From NCBI GenBank assembly GCA_016715065.1, contig JADKBN010000030.1, positions 25,756 through 89,755 on the forward strand: DNA of 64,000 bases, given 5' to 3'. Positions 8,410 through 17,339 of this stretch are shown piece by piece. Numbering within the stretch: position 1 is the first letter of the stretch; each line of letters starts with the position of its first letter. A program made the translations under genes and the position numbers. Source of the stretch: Fibrobacterota bacterium. Its GTDB lineage: Bacteria > Fibrobacterota > Fibrobacteria > UBA5070. A model generated the notes under the pieces. It was not told the origin of the DNA, did not search any database, and saw only the letters and a list, made by a program, of their open reading frames with translations.

Positions 8410-8838
8410 ATGAAGGTGACCACCAAGACCATCTACGCCATGCAGATCCTTCTGGCGCTAGCCGAGCGAGCGAAGTCGTCTCGATCCCCCATCCAACTGC
8501 GGGAGATCGCGGAAACCTACAACCTTCCGTTCAAATTTTTGGAACAGATCGCCATCGTGCTCAAAGGCGCGGGCTGGATCCATGGCCAGCGGGGGAAGGA
8601 AGGGGGGTACATTCTGGCCGTTCCCGCCCAGCAAATCTTGATTTCCGACCTCCTCCACCAGTTGGAAGGAGACGCTCCCAAGCGCACCACCATCGGCAAT
8701 CCCGACGAGGAGGCCATCCACGCCTTGCTGGATCGATGTAGCCAGGCGATCGACCAGATCCTTACCCGGACCTCCCTTGCCGACCTCCTCGCCGACACGA
8801 CCAGTCGTCGGCCGGACTCCCTGGAATACCAGATCTAA
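8410..8838 (+). CDS. Rrf2-family transcriptional regulator, CymR-like
   Basis: 142-residue winged-helix repressor. The Rrf2 N-terminus is clear (MKVTTKTIYAMQILLALAE), followed by the recognition region (LREIAETYNLPFKFLEQI) and wing (GQRGKEGGYILA). The three-Cys cluster that binds Fe-S in IscR/NsrR is missing; only one Cys is present near residue 110. That points to the CymR branch, which controls cysteine and sulfate assimilation. The next genes are cysH, cysD and cysNC, 18 bp onwards on the same strand, so it probably controls them and itself. Start ATG 8410 begins exactly at the conserved N-terminus. Confidence 0.86.
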   Translation: MKVTTKTIYAMQILLALAERAKSSRSPIQLREIAETYNLPFKFLEQIAIVLKGAGWIHGQRGKEGGYILAVPAQQILISDLLHQLEGDAPKRTTIGNPDEEAIHALLDRCSQAIDQILTRTSLADLLADTTSRRPDSLEYQI

Positions 8839-8856
8839 GCCATTGGAGCACCAAAC

Positions 8857-9539
8857 ATGAATCTTATCGAACAAAGCGAGGCTCTCGATGGCCTACCTCC
8901 TCGGGATATTCTGAAATGGTCCTTCGAGCACCTGCCCAACGTGGTCCTCACGACCGCCTGGCAGCCTAGCGGGATCGTGATCCTGGATCTTTTGCACGAT
9001 CTGGGTTTGCGACCTCCCGTGATTTTCGTGGACACCCTTTTCCAGTTCCAGGAAACCTCGATCTAGCCCAAGCGCTCCAGGAACGGTATAACCTGGACTT
9101 GCGCGTGTTCAAGCCTGCGGGTCTGGCGACGGAATCGGAATTCATCGCGCGCCACGGAGAAGCTCTTTGGGACCGCGACCTGGATGCCTACCAGGAAATC
9201 ACCAAGGTGGAACCCATGCGCCGGGCGATGCTGGAAACCGGTGCCCAGGCCTGGATTTCCGGGCGGCGCAGGGACCAGGGCGGAGACCGGACGGACCTGC
9301 CCATCCTGGAGCAGTCCGGCGAGCGGATCAAGGTGAACCCCCTGGCCGCTTGGACCCGCAAGGAGGTTTGGGGACACATCTTGTCCAGGAATCTCCCGTA
9401 CAATCCCCTGCACGATCTGGGTTATCCTTCCATCGGCGACCGCCCCCTCACCGAAAAAGCCGATGCCGAGGCCGGCGAACGGTCCGGAAGGTGGAAGGGA
9501 CGTGGCAAGACCGAATGCGGCATCCACACGAATATTTGA
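8857..9539 (+). pseudogene. cysH: Phosphoadenylylsulfate (PAPS) reductase, frameshifted
   Basis: Encodes the thioredoxin-dependent enzyme that reduces PAPS to sulfite. The first 66 codons (8857-9054) and the rest (9057-9539) are both clearly CysH but in different frames. One C is missing near 9056-9057: restoring GAA ACC CTC GAT CTA gives a continuous ETLDLAQALQERYNLDLRVF. The C-terminus has the catalytic Cys in ECGIH and the Arg-rich binding segment SGRRRDQGG. The paired Cys motifs of the iron-sulfur APS reductases are absent, which fits a PAPS-specific enzyme and the CysC domain encoded downstream. Good ribosome site (GGAG) before ATG 8857. Either a recent null mutation or a base-calling error in a C run; all else is intact. 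Confidence 0.85.
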
Positions 9540-9556
9540 ATCGATAGAATCCAGCC

Positions 9557-9595
9557 CGTTCGTCCTGAGGAGGCCGTAGGCCGTCTCGAAGGGCG
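9557..9595 (+). repeat. REP-like hairpin, copy 4
   Basis: Same conserved arms; core stem GGCC-GTA-GGCC. It lies 18 bp after the cysH stop and faces copy 5 in inverted orientation. Confidence 0.85.
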
Positions 9596-9636
9596 AAGCG
9601 GGAATACCAGGCGAAAATCAGTAACCATCCGCCTCC

Positions 9637-9683
9637 GTCCGCCCTTCGAGACGCCCCCTTCGGGGGCTCCTCAGGACGAACGG
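9637..9683 (-). repeat. REP-like hairpin, copy 5
   Basis: Inverted relative to copy 4, with core stem CCCCC-GAA-GGGGG on its own strand. The pair resembles the paired REP arrangement (BIME) of enterobacteria. It lies between cysH and cysD and could lower read-through or protect the upstream mRNA. Confidence 0.85.
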
Positions 9684-9710
9684 AGCAGAGAGCCTTCCAA
9701 GGACTTTTTG

Positions 9711-10640
9711 ATGACCACGACCAAGCCAATCATCGAATCGCTCGACGACCACCTCGAACATCTCGAGGCGCTGGAAGCCGAGAGCATCCACATCTTCCGC
9801 GAAGTCGCCGGCGAATTCGAACGCCCCGCGTTCCTGTTTTCCGGTGGCAAGGACAGCATCGTGATGCTGCGCCTGGCGGAAAAAGCCTTCCGCCCCGGCA
9901 AGTTCCCGTTCCCGCTGGTGCATGTGGACACCGGCCACAACTTCCCGGAGGTCATCGATTTTCGCGACCGTCGCGCGGCCCAGCTGGGCGAGCGGCTGAT
10001 CGTGCGCAGCGTGCAGGACTGGATCGACGACGGCCGGATATCCGAAAAGGCCGGCGAGAACGATTCCCGCAACCGCATGCAGATTCCGGTGCTGTTGGGC
10101 GCCATCGCCGAGTTCAAGTTCGATGCCCTGTTCGGTGGCGCGAGACGTGACGAGGAGAAGGCCCGCGCCAAGGAGCGGATCCTTTCTTTTCGCGATACCC
10201 ATGGACAATGGGATCCGAAAAACCAGCGTCCGGAGCTCTGGAATCTCTACAACGCCCGCGTGCATCTGGGCGAGCACATCCGGGCCTTTCCGATCTCCAA
10301 CTGGACGGAACTTGACATCTGGATGTACCTGGCCAAGGAAAATCTGGAGATCCCGAGCATCTACTACGCGCACGAGCGCGAGGTGGTCTGGCGCGGGCAG
10401 TGGATCCCCATTTCACATCTGCTGGAAGCCAAGCCCGGCGAAAAAATCGAGCGGCGCGTGGTGCGCTTTCGCACCGTGGGCGACATGACCTGCACGGGCT
10501 GCGTGGAAAGCCCGTGCGCCAACGCCTGGGACATCGTGGCGGAAACCGCCTCCAGCCGCGTGACCGAGCGCGGCTCGCGCGTGGACGACAAAGCTTCGGA
10601 AGCGGCCATGGAAGACCGCAAAAAAGAAGGATATTTCTAA
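9711..10640 (+). CDS. cysD: Sulfate adenylyltransferase subunit 2 (ATP sulfurylase small subunit)
   Basis: Makes adenylylsulfate (APS) from sulfate and ATP together with CysN. 309 residues, the usual length. The PP-loop SGGKDSIVML lies near residue 43, followed by the family segments VHVDTGHNFPEV, GGARRDEEKARAKER and LWNLYN. The end matches other CysD proteins (TVGDMTCTGCVESPC ... KKEGYF). ATG 9711 is preferred over the TTG directly before it. Downstream, 368 bp with a REP copy precede cysNC, so the two subunits may be made from one mRNA with the hairpin between them. Confidence 0.95.
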   Translation: MTTTKPIIESLDDHLEHLEALEAESIHIFREVAGEFERPAFLFSGGKDSIVMLRLAEKAFRPGKFPFPLVHVDTGHNFPEVIDFRDRRAAQLGERLIVRSVQDWIDDGRISEKAGENDSRNRMQIPVLLGAIAEFKFDALFGGARRDEEKARAKERILSFRDTHGQWDPKNQRPELWNLYNARVHLGEHIRAFPISNWTELDIWMYLAKENLEIPSIYYAHEREVVWRGQWIPISHLLEAKPGEKIERRVVRFRTVGDMTCTGCVESPCANAWDIVAETASSRVTERGSRVDDKASEAAMEDRKKEGYF

Positions 10641-10672
10641 TGGAAATCCAGGTTTCCAGCAGCCTAACGCAG

Positions 10673-10712
10673 CCGTTCGTCCTGAGGAGGCCGAAGGCCG
10701 TCTCGAAGGGCG
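10673..10712 (+). repeat. REP-like hairpin, copy 6
   Basis: Conserved arms with core stem GGCC-GAA-GGCC, 33 bp after the cysD stop. Confidence 0.85.
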
Positions 10713-11008
10713 AAGGGCTCATCAACGAGACGTGATGGGGCCACCTGCTACAGGCTGACCCTCTCGCAGGGAGCCAACACTCGGCACAGCACCATGCAGG
10801 TGAAGGATCTGTTTGGACCAAAACCCGGCTTCCAGTGACATTGATCTGGTCAGATTCGTTTCAATCCGGGATGCCTGCGGTTGAACCAGAGTTGGGGGGG
10901 TCGGGCGAAAAAGCGCCTGCCAACGGTGACCTTGTTTCGGTTCGCATTCTCGCATCGGGAAGCTCAGACCCGATCGGCCCCGACGAAGGGAGAAAGGAAT
11001 GCTCTTTA
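10713..11008. other. Intergenic region between cysD and cysNC
   Basis: About 300 bp with no gene that I can support. A reading frame joined to cysNC runs through part of it, but its translation is low-complexity and resembles nothing. The last 20 bases hold a strong ribosome site (GGGAGAAAGGA) for cysNC. Confidence 0.5.
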
Positions 11009-12871
11009 ATGGACCTCCTCCGCTTTTCCACCGCCGGATCCGTCGATGACGGCAAATCCACCCTGATCGGCCGCCTTCTGTACGATTCCAAGGGGATCTT
11101 CGAAGACCAGTTGGAGGCCGTGCAGAACGCCTCCAAGCAGCGTCTGGCCACCGGCATCGATCTGTCGCTGTTGACCGACGGTCTGCGCGCCGAGCGCGAA
11201 CAGGGCATCACCATCGACGTGGCCTACCGCTACTTCGCCACGCCCAAGCGCAAGTTCATCATCGCCGACACGCCGGGGCACGAACAGTACACCCGCAACA
11301 TGGCCACGGGCGCGAGCACCGCGGATCTGGCCATTGTTCTGATCGACGCGCGCAAGGGCGTGCTGGAGCAGAGCCGCCGCCACAGCGCGATCTCCGCGAT
11401 GCTGGGGATCCCGCGTGTGTGCGTGGCCGTCAACAAGATGGACCTCGTGGACTGGTCCAAGGACGTGTTCGACAAAATCCGGCAAGACTTCCTGGACCTG
11501 GCCGCCAAGCTGGGGATGGAAAACATCGAGTTCATCCCCCTGTCCGCCCTGTTGGGCGACAACGTGGTGGGACGTTCCGAGAACACTCCCTGGTACCAGG
11601 GTCCCACCCTGATCGAGCACCTGGAGACGGTGGACATCCCCAAGGAACTGTCATCCGACAAATTCCGGTTTCCCGTCCAGTACGTGATCCGCCCGGATCT
11701 CACGTTCCGCGGCTTCGCAGGACAGATCACATCGGGTTCGGTGAAGCCCGGCGACGAGATCGAAGTCCTGCCCTCCGGCAAGCGCGCGATCGTCAAGCAG
11801 CTACATTTTTTCGATCGCGAACTTCCCGTCGCGAGCTTCCCCAAATCGCTGACCATCACGTTGGACCGCGAAGTGGACGTGTCGCGCGGCGATGTGATCG
11901 TGAAGGCTGGTGCGGCCCCCAAGGTCGGACGCGACCTGGACGCGCAGGTGGTCTGGATGGACGAGCGCCCCTTGGCCCTCACGCGCCCTTACTTTCTGAA
12001 GCAAGGTTCCCGCACGGTGCGCGCCCGCATCACGCGGGTGTTGCACCGCACCGAAATCAAGACCCTTTCGGAGATCCCGGCGGCGAACCTCGGCCTCAAC
12101 GACATCGGTCGGGTGCGCATTTCCGCGGCCCAGCCCATTTTGCTGGATCCCTACCTGCAGTTTCGGCGCACCGGTGCGTTCATCCTGATCGACCCTGAAA
12201 CGAATGCCACCGTGGCCGCCGGCATGGTGGCTGCCGACCAACCCCAGTCCAGCACGGATGTGGTATGGTCGGAATCGGAAGTGTCGCGCATCTCCCGCGA
12301 GGTCCGCAATGGGCACCGCGGCGGCGTGGTGTGGTTCACTGGCCTTTCCGGCAGCGGCAAGAGCACCATCGCCAAGGCTCTTGAAAAACGCCTGTTCCAC
12401 GACCACCGCCAGGTGTACCTGCTCGATGGCGACAATTTGCGTCACGGACTGAACAAGGATCTGGACTTCACCCCGGCAGCCCGCAGCGAAAACCTGCGCC
12501 GCGCCGCCGAGACCGCCAAGATCCTGGTGGATGCCGGCTTTCTGGTGCTGGCCACGTTCATTTCCCCCACCCAGGCAGATCGCGACATGGTCCGCGAGGT
12601 CGTGGGAGCCCGCGACTTTGCGGAAGTGCATGTGTCCACACCGTTGGCAGCGTGCGAATCGCGCGACCCCAAGGGGCTGTACGCGCGGGCGCGGTCCGGC
12701 GAGATCCGCGAATTCACCGGGATCAGCGCGCCGTGGGAACCGCCGGTTTCTCCGGCCTTGGAGCTTCCTGCCCATGAGCTTGCGGTGACAGAATCTGTGG
12801 AGCGCGTGGTGGCCTTGCTGGAGGCGCGGGGGTTGTTCGCGGATGTGCAGGAGCCGGGGGCGGGGATCTGA
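11009..12871 (+). CDS. cysNC: Bifunctional sulfate adenylyltransferase subunit 1 / adenylylsulfate kinase (CysN-CysC fusion)
   Basis: 620 residues. The N-terminal half is CysN, the GTPase subunit of ATP sulfurylase: P-loop GSVDDGKST near residue 10, DTPGHEQYTRNMATGAS, and NKMDLVDW. The C-terminal part from about residue 440 is APS kinase (CysC): P-loop GLSGSGKST near 445, LDGDNLRHGLN, and a FTGISAPWE-like segment. The fusion, of the NodQ type, turns sulfate to PAPS in two linked steps, providing the substrate for CysH. ATG 11009 is chosen because the CysN core starts there and a good ribosome site lies upstream, though the frame is open back to 10835. Last gene of the assimilation cluster. 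Confidence 0.95.
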   Translation: MDLLRFSTAGSVDDGKSTLIGRLLYDSKGIFEDQLEAVQNASKQRLATGIDLSLLTDGLRAEREQGITIDVAYRYFATPKRKFIIADTPGHEQYTRNMATGASTADLAIVLIDARKGVLEQSRRHSAISAMLGIPRVCVAVNKMDLVDWSKDVFDKIRQDFLDLAAKLGMENIEFIPLSALLGDNVVGRSENTPWYQGPTLIEHLETVDIPKELSSDKFRFPVQYVIRPDLTFRGFAGQITSGSVKPGDEIEVLPSGKRAIVKQLHFFDRELPVASFPKSLTITLDREVDVSRGDVIVKAGAAPKVGRDLDAQVVWMDERPLALTRPYFLKQGSRTVRARITRVLHRTEIKTLSEIPAANLGLNDIGRVRISAAQPILLDPYLQFRRTGAFILIDPETNATVAAGMVAADQPQSSTDVVWSESEVSRISREVRNGHRGGVVWFTGLSGSGKSTIAKALEKRLFHDHRQVYLLDGDNLRHGLNKDLDFTPAARSENLRRAAETAKILVDAGFLVLATFISPTQADRDMVREVVGARDFAEVHVSTPLAACESRDPKGLYARARSGEIREFTGISAPWEPPVSPALELPAHELAVTESVERVVALLEARGLFADVQEPGAGI

Positions 12872-12875
12872 CGCC

Positions 12876-14963
12876 TCAAGGCAGAGGCGCGGTCCACATC
12901 AACCTGGGACCGGCATCCCATCGGCGCCCCAGGATATCCAGTCGTTTTCCGTCTGGGCGGACCACGCCGGGAGGAATATATCGGCCTACGGCGGGGCCGT
13001 ACCAGGGCACCAGATCCTTGCGGCCGAGTTCCCGCAGCCCGTCGATCTGGAAAACCCTGGTGTCGCGCCCCTCCACCACCAACGGCACCTCACCCGTATG
13101 GTTCGCGATCGTCAAAATCCTGGAATCGCTTCCCAGGAGCTCGGTCATCTGGTAGGCGCCGTTTTCCACCTTGGCGAAATGGAGTCCGCCCTTCACCTGC
13201 GACTCGCCGGAGTTGGACACCACCACGATGACGCTCCCGTGCTGGTCGATGAAACCGAACCCGCCCAGGCTGTCTCCTGCGAACGAAAGGGGGCAGGAAT
13301 CGCGCACCTGGGATTCGGTCAGGATCGGGGCGATCGCCTCCAGCCTCGCCTTTTCTTCGGGCTTGAGATGGGTGAATCCCAGGTTGTCGACATACACGAA
13401 CCAACCGCTCGGACGGTTCACCGGGGCTAGGTTCGCGAGTGCCGTGTCGCTCACGAAATACCCGCTGGGAATTCCCGACAAGCGCCACCCGACCACCCTT
13501 GGTTCGAACCAGTAGTAGAAGTTGGGATCCCGTGTGCTCTCGCTCTGCCGCTCAAGGTCGGTCGAGTAGTAGAATGCCGGGCCGAACGGGTGTTTTGGAG
13601 CATGCGCGCGCATCAGCGCGACAACGGGGGTATCGACCACCCCGGCATCCCAATAGGCCCGGTTGAAGGCCTGGGGTGCGCGGCGCACCGATCCGTCCAG
13701 GTTGGCCACATGGGTCCAGCCCACCGATAACCAGGCGTGCTTCAAGTATTTGCGCGCCCATTCCATGTCCTTGCCCGCATTCTTCACCGCGTTGGTGAAG
13801 TTTTGCTGCCAGGCATCCATGTGCGCACCAATGGGGAGCTCGGGGGATCGCGCACAGTGCCCGCCCATGCCCGTGGATGCGCTCCAGTAGGCGGGGACCG
13901 CTCTGCCTTCGTCGGACTGCAGTTCGACGTTGAAGTACCAGTTCCTGGCCGGCAGGTGCTTCAGATAGATCCGGAAATCGTTTCCCGACCCACGGACCAA
14001 TGCCGCTTGTTGCAAAATCTGTCCGCCAACCAACGGCTCACGCCCGTCGGCGCGGATGGTCTCCGCGGCGCGCGTGTAGAAACGGGCGAACCGCTCCGAC
14101 TTGAAATCGTTGAACCGCGCCGAGTGGTTTGGCTTGATCGCCGAAAACCGCTCCGCCACCGTCGCACCCGGCAGTTTCAAGCCCGCCCAACGCTCGAAGT
14201 CGTCGAGCACCCGTGGATGATAGTCGTTGCCGCCGTAGAGTCCCACGACGAAATCCGCCGCGAGGAATCCCCGGGAATGGATCCGGTTGGCGAGCCTGCC
14301 AAGTTTCAGTCCCGCGAAATCGCCGAAGGTCGCATTCCGGATTCCCTCGGGCCAATCGACCGAGTCCAACGGCATCATCGGGGACACGTACCCCGCCGAC
14401 GTGTAGTAGACGACACCGTTGGCATCTTGCGCGAAGTATTTTTCCTTTCTGGGCGTCAACCACGCGCCCCATTGGGCCCACCCCTCGGCCTTGCTCATGT
14501 CGCCGATCCCCAACGAAGCATTGCCACCGGTCGCGGCCAGGTATTCGTACCCCCAGGCGACGCAGCTCATGACGGGAACCTTTCCGTCGGATTCCGTCCC
14601 TTCGCTCGATTGGATCATCTGGGCCGACATCCGATCGATCTCCGATTTGTGCTCCCAGAACAGTTGCTCTGGCCAGGTGTAGGATCCCGCCCCCCAAGGA
14701 AAATCGTAGACTCCGTTGTGCTCCGTCACGAAGGGCGGAAAGTCCGGGTCGGGGCCTGGAACACTCGGATGTGGAAGGTCATAGGCACGAGCCTGCAAAC
14801 CTATGCAAAGGAGCGAGGAGGTGAGCAACCTCCTCACGCCGGTGCAGTCGAACTCGCTGTTCCACAGGAACTTGTTGTGGGGCGCGGAATATCCGGCGGT
14901 CGCCTGACTCGGAAGCATCAGGATGGTGCGCATGGGGTGTACCCTCGGTGGCGTAGGATGCAT
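12876..14963 (-). CDS. Large secreted protein, tandem paralogue A
   Basis: About 695 residues; function unknown. It is clearly homologous to the neighbouring gene at 15001 over almost its whole length, for example YDLPHP, PDFPPFVTE, SCVAWGYEYLAATGG, SVGWTHVANLDGS and LDILGRR. A signal sequence (VRRLLTSSLLCIGLQARA) precedes YDLPHP but starts 42 codons inside the longest frame, so the true start may be GTG 14837 rather than ATG 14963. Aromatic- and glycine-rich segments with repeated GWxxxxNxDGS would suit a carbohydrate-active TIM-barrel enzyme, but I do not recognise the family. It lies 37 bp after its paralogue and is probably in one operon with it. Confidence 0.75.
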   Translation of the reverse strand: MHPTPPRVHPMRTILMLPSQATAGYSAPHNKFLWNSEFDCTGVRRLLTSSLLCIGLQARAYDLPHPSVPGPDPDFPPFVTEHNGVYDFPWGAGSYTWPEQLFWEHKSEIDRMSAQMIQSSEGTESDGKVPVMSCVAWGYEYLAATGGNASLGIGDMSKAEGWAQWGAWLTPRKEKYFAQDANGVVYYTSAGYVSPMMPLDSVDWPEGIRNATFGDFAGLKLGRLANRIHSRGFLAADFVVGLYGGNDYHPRVLDDFERWAGLKLPGATVAERFSAIKPNHSARFNDFKSERFARFYTRAAETIRADGREPLVGGQILQQAALVRGSGNDFRIYLKHLPARNWYFNVELQSDEGRAVPAYWSASTGMGGHCARSPELPIGAHMDAWQQNFTNAVKNAGKDMEWARKYLKHAWLSVGWTHVANLDGSVRRAPQAFNRAYWDAGVVDTPVVALMRAHAPKHPFGPAFYYSTDLERQSESTRDPNFYYWFEPRVVGWRLSGIPSGYFVSDTALANLAPVNRPSGWFVYVDNLGFTHLKPEEKARLEAIAPILTESQVRDSCPLSFAGDSLGGFGFIDQHGSVIVVVSNSGESQVKGGLHFAKVENGAYQMTELLGSDSRILTIANHTGEVPLVVEGRDTRVFQIDGLRELGRKDLVPWYGPAVGRYIPPGVVRPDGKRLDILGRRWDAGPRLMWTAPLP

Positions 14964-15000
14964 GGATGGAAGTATGCCACCTCACTTCCGACGTTTCTCA

Positions 15001-17025
15001 TCACGGCAACGGGGTGCTCCACATCACCCGGGGACCTTCCTCCAGCCTGCGCCCGAGGATATCGATGCGCTTGCCGTCTGGGCGCATCACGCTGGGCAGA
15101 ACGTGTTTGCCTCCGGGCTGCCCGTTCCAAGGAATCAGATTCTTGCGTCCGAGTTCCCGCAGGCCGTCGATCTGGAAGACCCTGGTATCACGACCTTCCA
15201 TCAACAGCGGCATTTTCCCGGAGTGATTGGAGATCACCAATTCCTCTTTCTGGCTACCCAGCAGTTCGGTCAGCTTGTAGGTGCCGTTTTCCACCTTGGC
15301 GAATCGGAGCGCACCTGTCACAGGAGTTTCCTTGGAATTGGACACGACCACGATCACGCTGCCGTGTTGATCAATGAATGCGAAGCCTCCGAGACTATCG
15401 CCTTCGAAGGAAAGAGGGCAGGAATCGCGCACTTGCGAGCCTTCCAGAATGGGGGCGAGGGCCTCCAGCCGCGCTTTCTCTTTGGGATTGTTGACCGTGG
15501 CGAACCAACCACTTGGTCGATTCGCGGGGGTGAGATTCGCCAAAGCGGTGTCGCTTATGAAATACCCACCCGGGACGCCTTCTCTTCGCCAACCAATGGC
15601 CAACGGTTCGAACCAGTAATAGTTGTTGTTCAGATTCGAATCCTCGATTTGGCGCTCGAGATCGGTCGAGAAGTAGAAGGCCGGGCCAAAAGGATGTCGC
15701 GGAATATGGGCCCGAACCAAAGCCACGATTTGCGTGTCGATTCCTCCCGCATCCCAGTAGGCGCGTTGGAAAGCCTGGGCTGCTCGGCGTACGGATCCAT
15801 CGATGTTGGCCACATGGGTCCAACCGACCGAAAGCCAGGCATGCTTCAGATACTTTTCACCCCATGCGGAGTCTTTTTTCGCGTTTTTGACGGCGGTGAA
15901 AAAACTCGACTCGCGAGCATCCATATGGGCTCCGAACGGGAATTCGGGACTCCGGGCACAGTGTCCTCCCATCCCGGAGGAGGCGCTCCAATAGGGTGGT
16001 ACGGGCCGACCATCATCCGACTGGAGTTCGATGTTGAAGTACCAGTTTTTGGCAGGTAGGTGCTTGAGGTAGATGCGGAAATCGTTCCCGGAGGTGCGCA
16101 CCAAGCCGGCATTCTGCAGGATTTGTCCGCCGACCAACGGCTCTCGCCCGGATTCGAGAATGGTTTTGGCCGCACGAGCGTAGAAGCGCGCGTAACGCTC
16201 CGCCTTGAAGTCGTTGTAGCGGGACCAGTATTTGGCCCTGAGCACGTTGTAACGTTCGGTGACCGTCGCGCCCGGAACCGAAACCCCTGCCCAGCGCTGG
16301 AAGTCGTCGATCACCCGTGGATGGTAGTCGCTGCTCCCGTAGAGTCCGACGACAAAATCTGCCGCAAAGAATCCGCGGGAGTGGATCCGGTTGGCCAATT
16401 TTCCAAGCTTCAACCCGGCGAAATCCCCGAAGGTCGCGTCTCGGATGCCTTCCGGCCAATCGACGGAATCCAAAGGCATCATCGGGGTCACGTACCCTGC
16501 CGCCGGGTAGTAGACATCCCCGTTGGCATCCTGGGCGAAATACTTCTGCTTGCGAGGCGTCAGCCAAGCCCCCCACTCGGACCACCCTTCCGCCTTGCTC
16601 TTGTCCCCGATGCCCAGGGTAGCATCGCCACCGGTCGCCGCCAGGTATTCGTAACCCCAGGCGACGCAGCTCATGACGGGAACCTTGCCTTGGCCTTCCA
16701 TGCCGATGGCGCCGTCGATCATTTCCTGGAGGTGGTGATTGTTGAGCTGGGGCATTCCCTCCCAGAACAACTGTTCCGGCCAGGTGTAGTTGCCTGCACC
16801 CCAAGGGTAATCGAAAACACCGTTGCGCTCGGTCACGAAGGGAGGGAAGTCCGGATTGGGACCGGGAATGCCCGGGTGAGGGAGATCGAAACCTCGGGCC
16901 GGCGCGATCAAGCACAGAATTCCGATCGAAAAAGCCGAAAGGGCCCTGGCTAGCCTTCCCGCAAGGTTCCCCGTGGTCGCATTTGCCGCAAGGGTTGGCG
17001 GAGCGAAATATCGGTCAGCGAACAC
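15001..17025 (-). CDS. Large secreted protein, tandem paralogue B
   Basis: About 674 residues, homologous to the gene at 12876 along its length; divergence is strongest in the N-terminal 60 residues. The N-terminus contains a typical signal peptide (ALSAFSIGILCLIAPARG) before FDLPHPGIPGPNPDFPPF. Function unknown; an extracellular or periplasmic enzyme acting on polysaccharide is one possibility, given the many conserved Trp, Tyr and acidic residues, but no catalytic motif can be named. Start is GTG 17025 if the full frame is used. The shared C-terminal segment (RPDGKR-x-DILGRR...GP) resembles a short sorting or anchoring tail. It leads a two-gene unit. Confidence 0.78.
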   Translation of the reverse strand: MFADRYFAPPTLAANATTGNLAGRLARALSAFSIGILCLIAPARGFDLPHPGIPGPNPDFPPFVTERNGVFDYPWGAGNYTWPEQLFWEGMPQLNNHHLQEMIDGAIGMEGQGKVPVMSCVAWGYEYLAATGGDATLGIGDKSKAEGWSEWGAWLTPRKQKYFAQDANGDVYYPAAGYVTPMMPLDSVDWPEGIRDATFGDFAGLKLGKLANRIHSRGFFAADFVVGLYGSSDYHPRVIDDFQRWAGVSVPGATVTERYNVLRAKYWSRYNDFKAERYARFYARAAKTILESGREPLVGGQILQNAGLVRTSGNDFRIYLKHLPAKNWYFNIELQSDDGRPVPPYWSASSGMGGHCARSPEFPFGAHMDARESSFFTAVKNAKKDSAWGEKYLKHAWLSVGWTHVANIDGSVRRAAQAFQRAYWDAGGIDTQIVALVRAHIPRHPFGPAFYFSTDLERQIEDSNLNNNYYWFEPLAIGWRREGVPGGYFISDTALANLTPANRPSGWFATVNNPKEKARLEALAPILEGSQVRDSCPLSFEGDSLGGFAFIDQHGSVIVVVSNSKETPVTGALRFAKVENGTYKLTELLGSQKEELVISNHSGKMPLLMEGRDTRVFQIDGLRELGRKNLIPWNGQPGGKHVLPSVMRPDGKRIDILGRRLEEGPRVMWSTPLP

Positions 17026-17152
17026 GGCAAGTCTCCAACGCGGAGGGATCGGAACGGTCTCTCCATAAGATGGCTTCCAATCGCGAATTCCCCAATGGTC
17101 ACGCTTTTCCCTGGATTTGGATTCCCTGGGCGGACCCCGATTGCCACGAAAA

Positions 17153-17176
17153 TACCCCGCAGGCTTGCTGCGGGGT
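17153..17176 (-). terminator. Rho-independent terminator-like hairpin
   Basis: ACCCCGCA and TGCGGGGT form an 8-bp stem; in the minus direction it is followed by ATTTT. It would stop read-through from the lipoprotein gene at 17340 before the paralogue operon. Confidence 0.6.
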
Positions 17177-17284
17177 GGATATCCCGCGATGGTGGGTTGG
17201 TGAGGCGGAGGCGATGTGAATTGTATGCCGGAATATGTCTGGGTCGGATGCGTTTCAGGGATCGGGAAATTGGAGGATTAAACA

Positions 17285-17315
17285 AACAAGGGGAGCCTGG
17301 TGGGCTCCCCTTGTT
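17285..17315 (-). terminator. Rho-independent terminator of the lipoprotein gene
   Basis: Perfect inverted repeat AACAAGGGGAGCC / GGCTCCCCTTGTT around a short loop, 25 bp after the stop codon of the minus-strand gene ending at 17340. Confidence 0.8.
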
Positions 17316-17339
17316 GTGCTCAGGTGCGGGGTAGACCCG

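Noticed and set aside
5099..10712. REP-like hairpins taken as a CRISPR array or insertion-sequence ends
   Set aside because: Spacing is irregular, the units are palindromic and occur in both orientations, and no cas or transposase gene is nearby.
10835..11008. N-terminal extension of CysN
   Set aside because: Low-complexity peptide without similarity; the GTPase starts at ATG 11009 behind a strong ribosome site.
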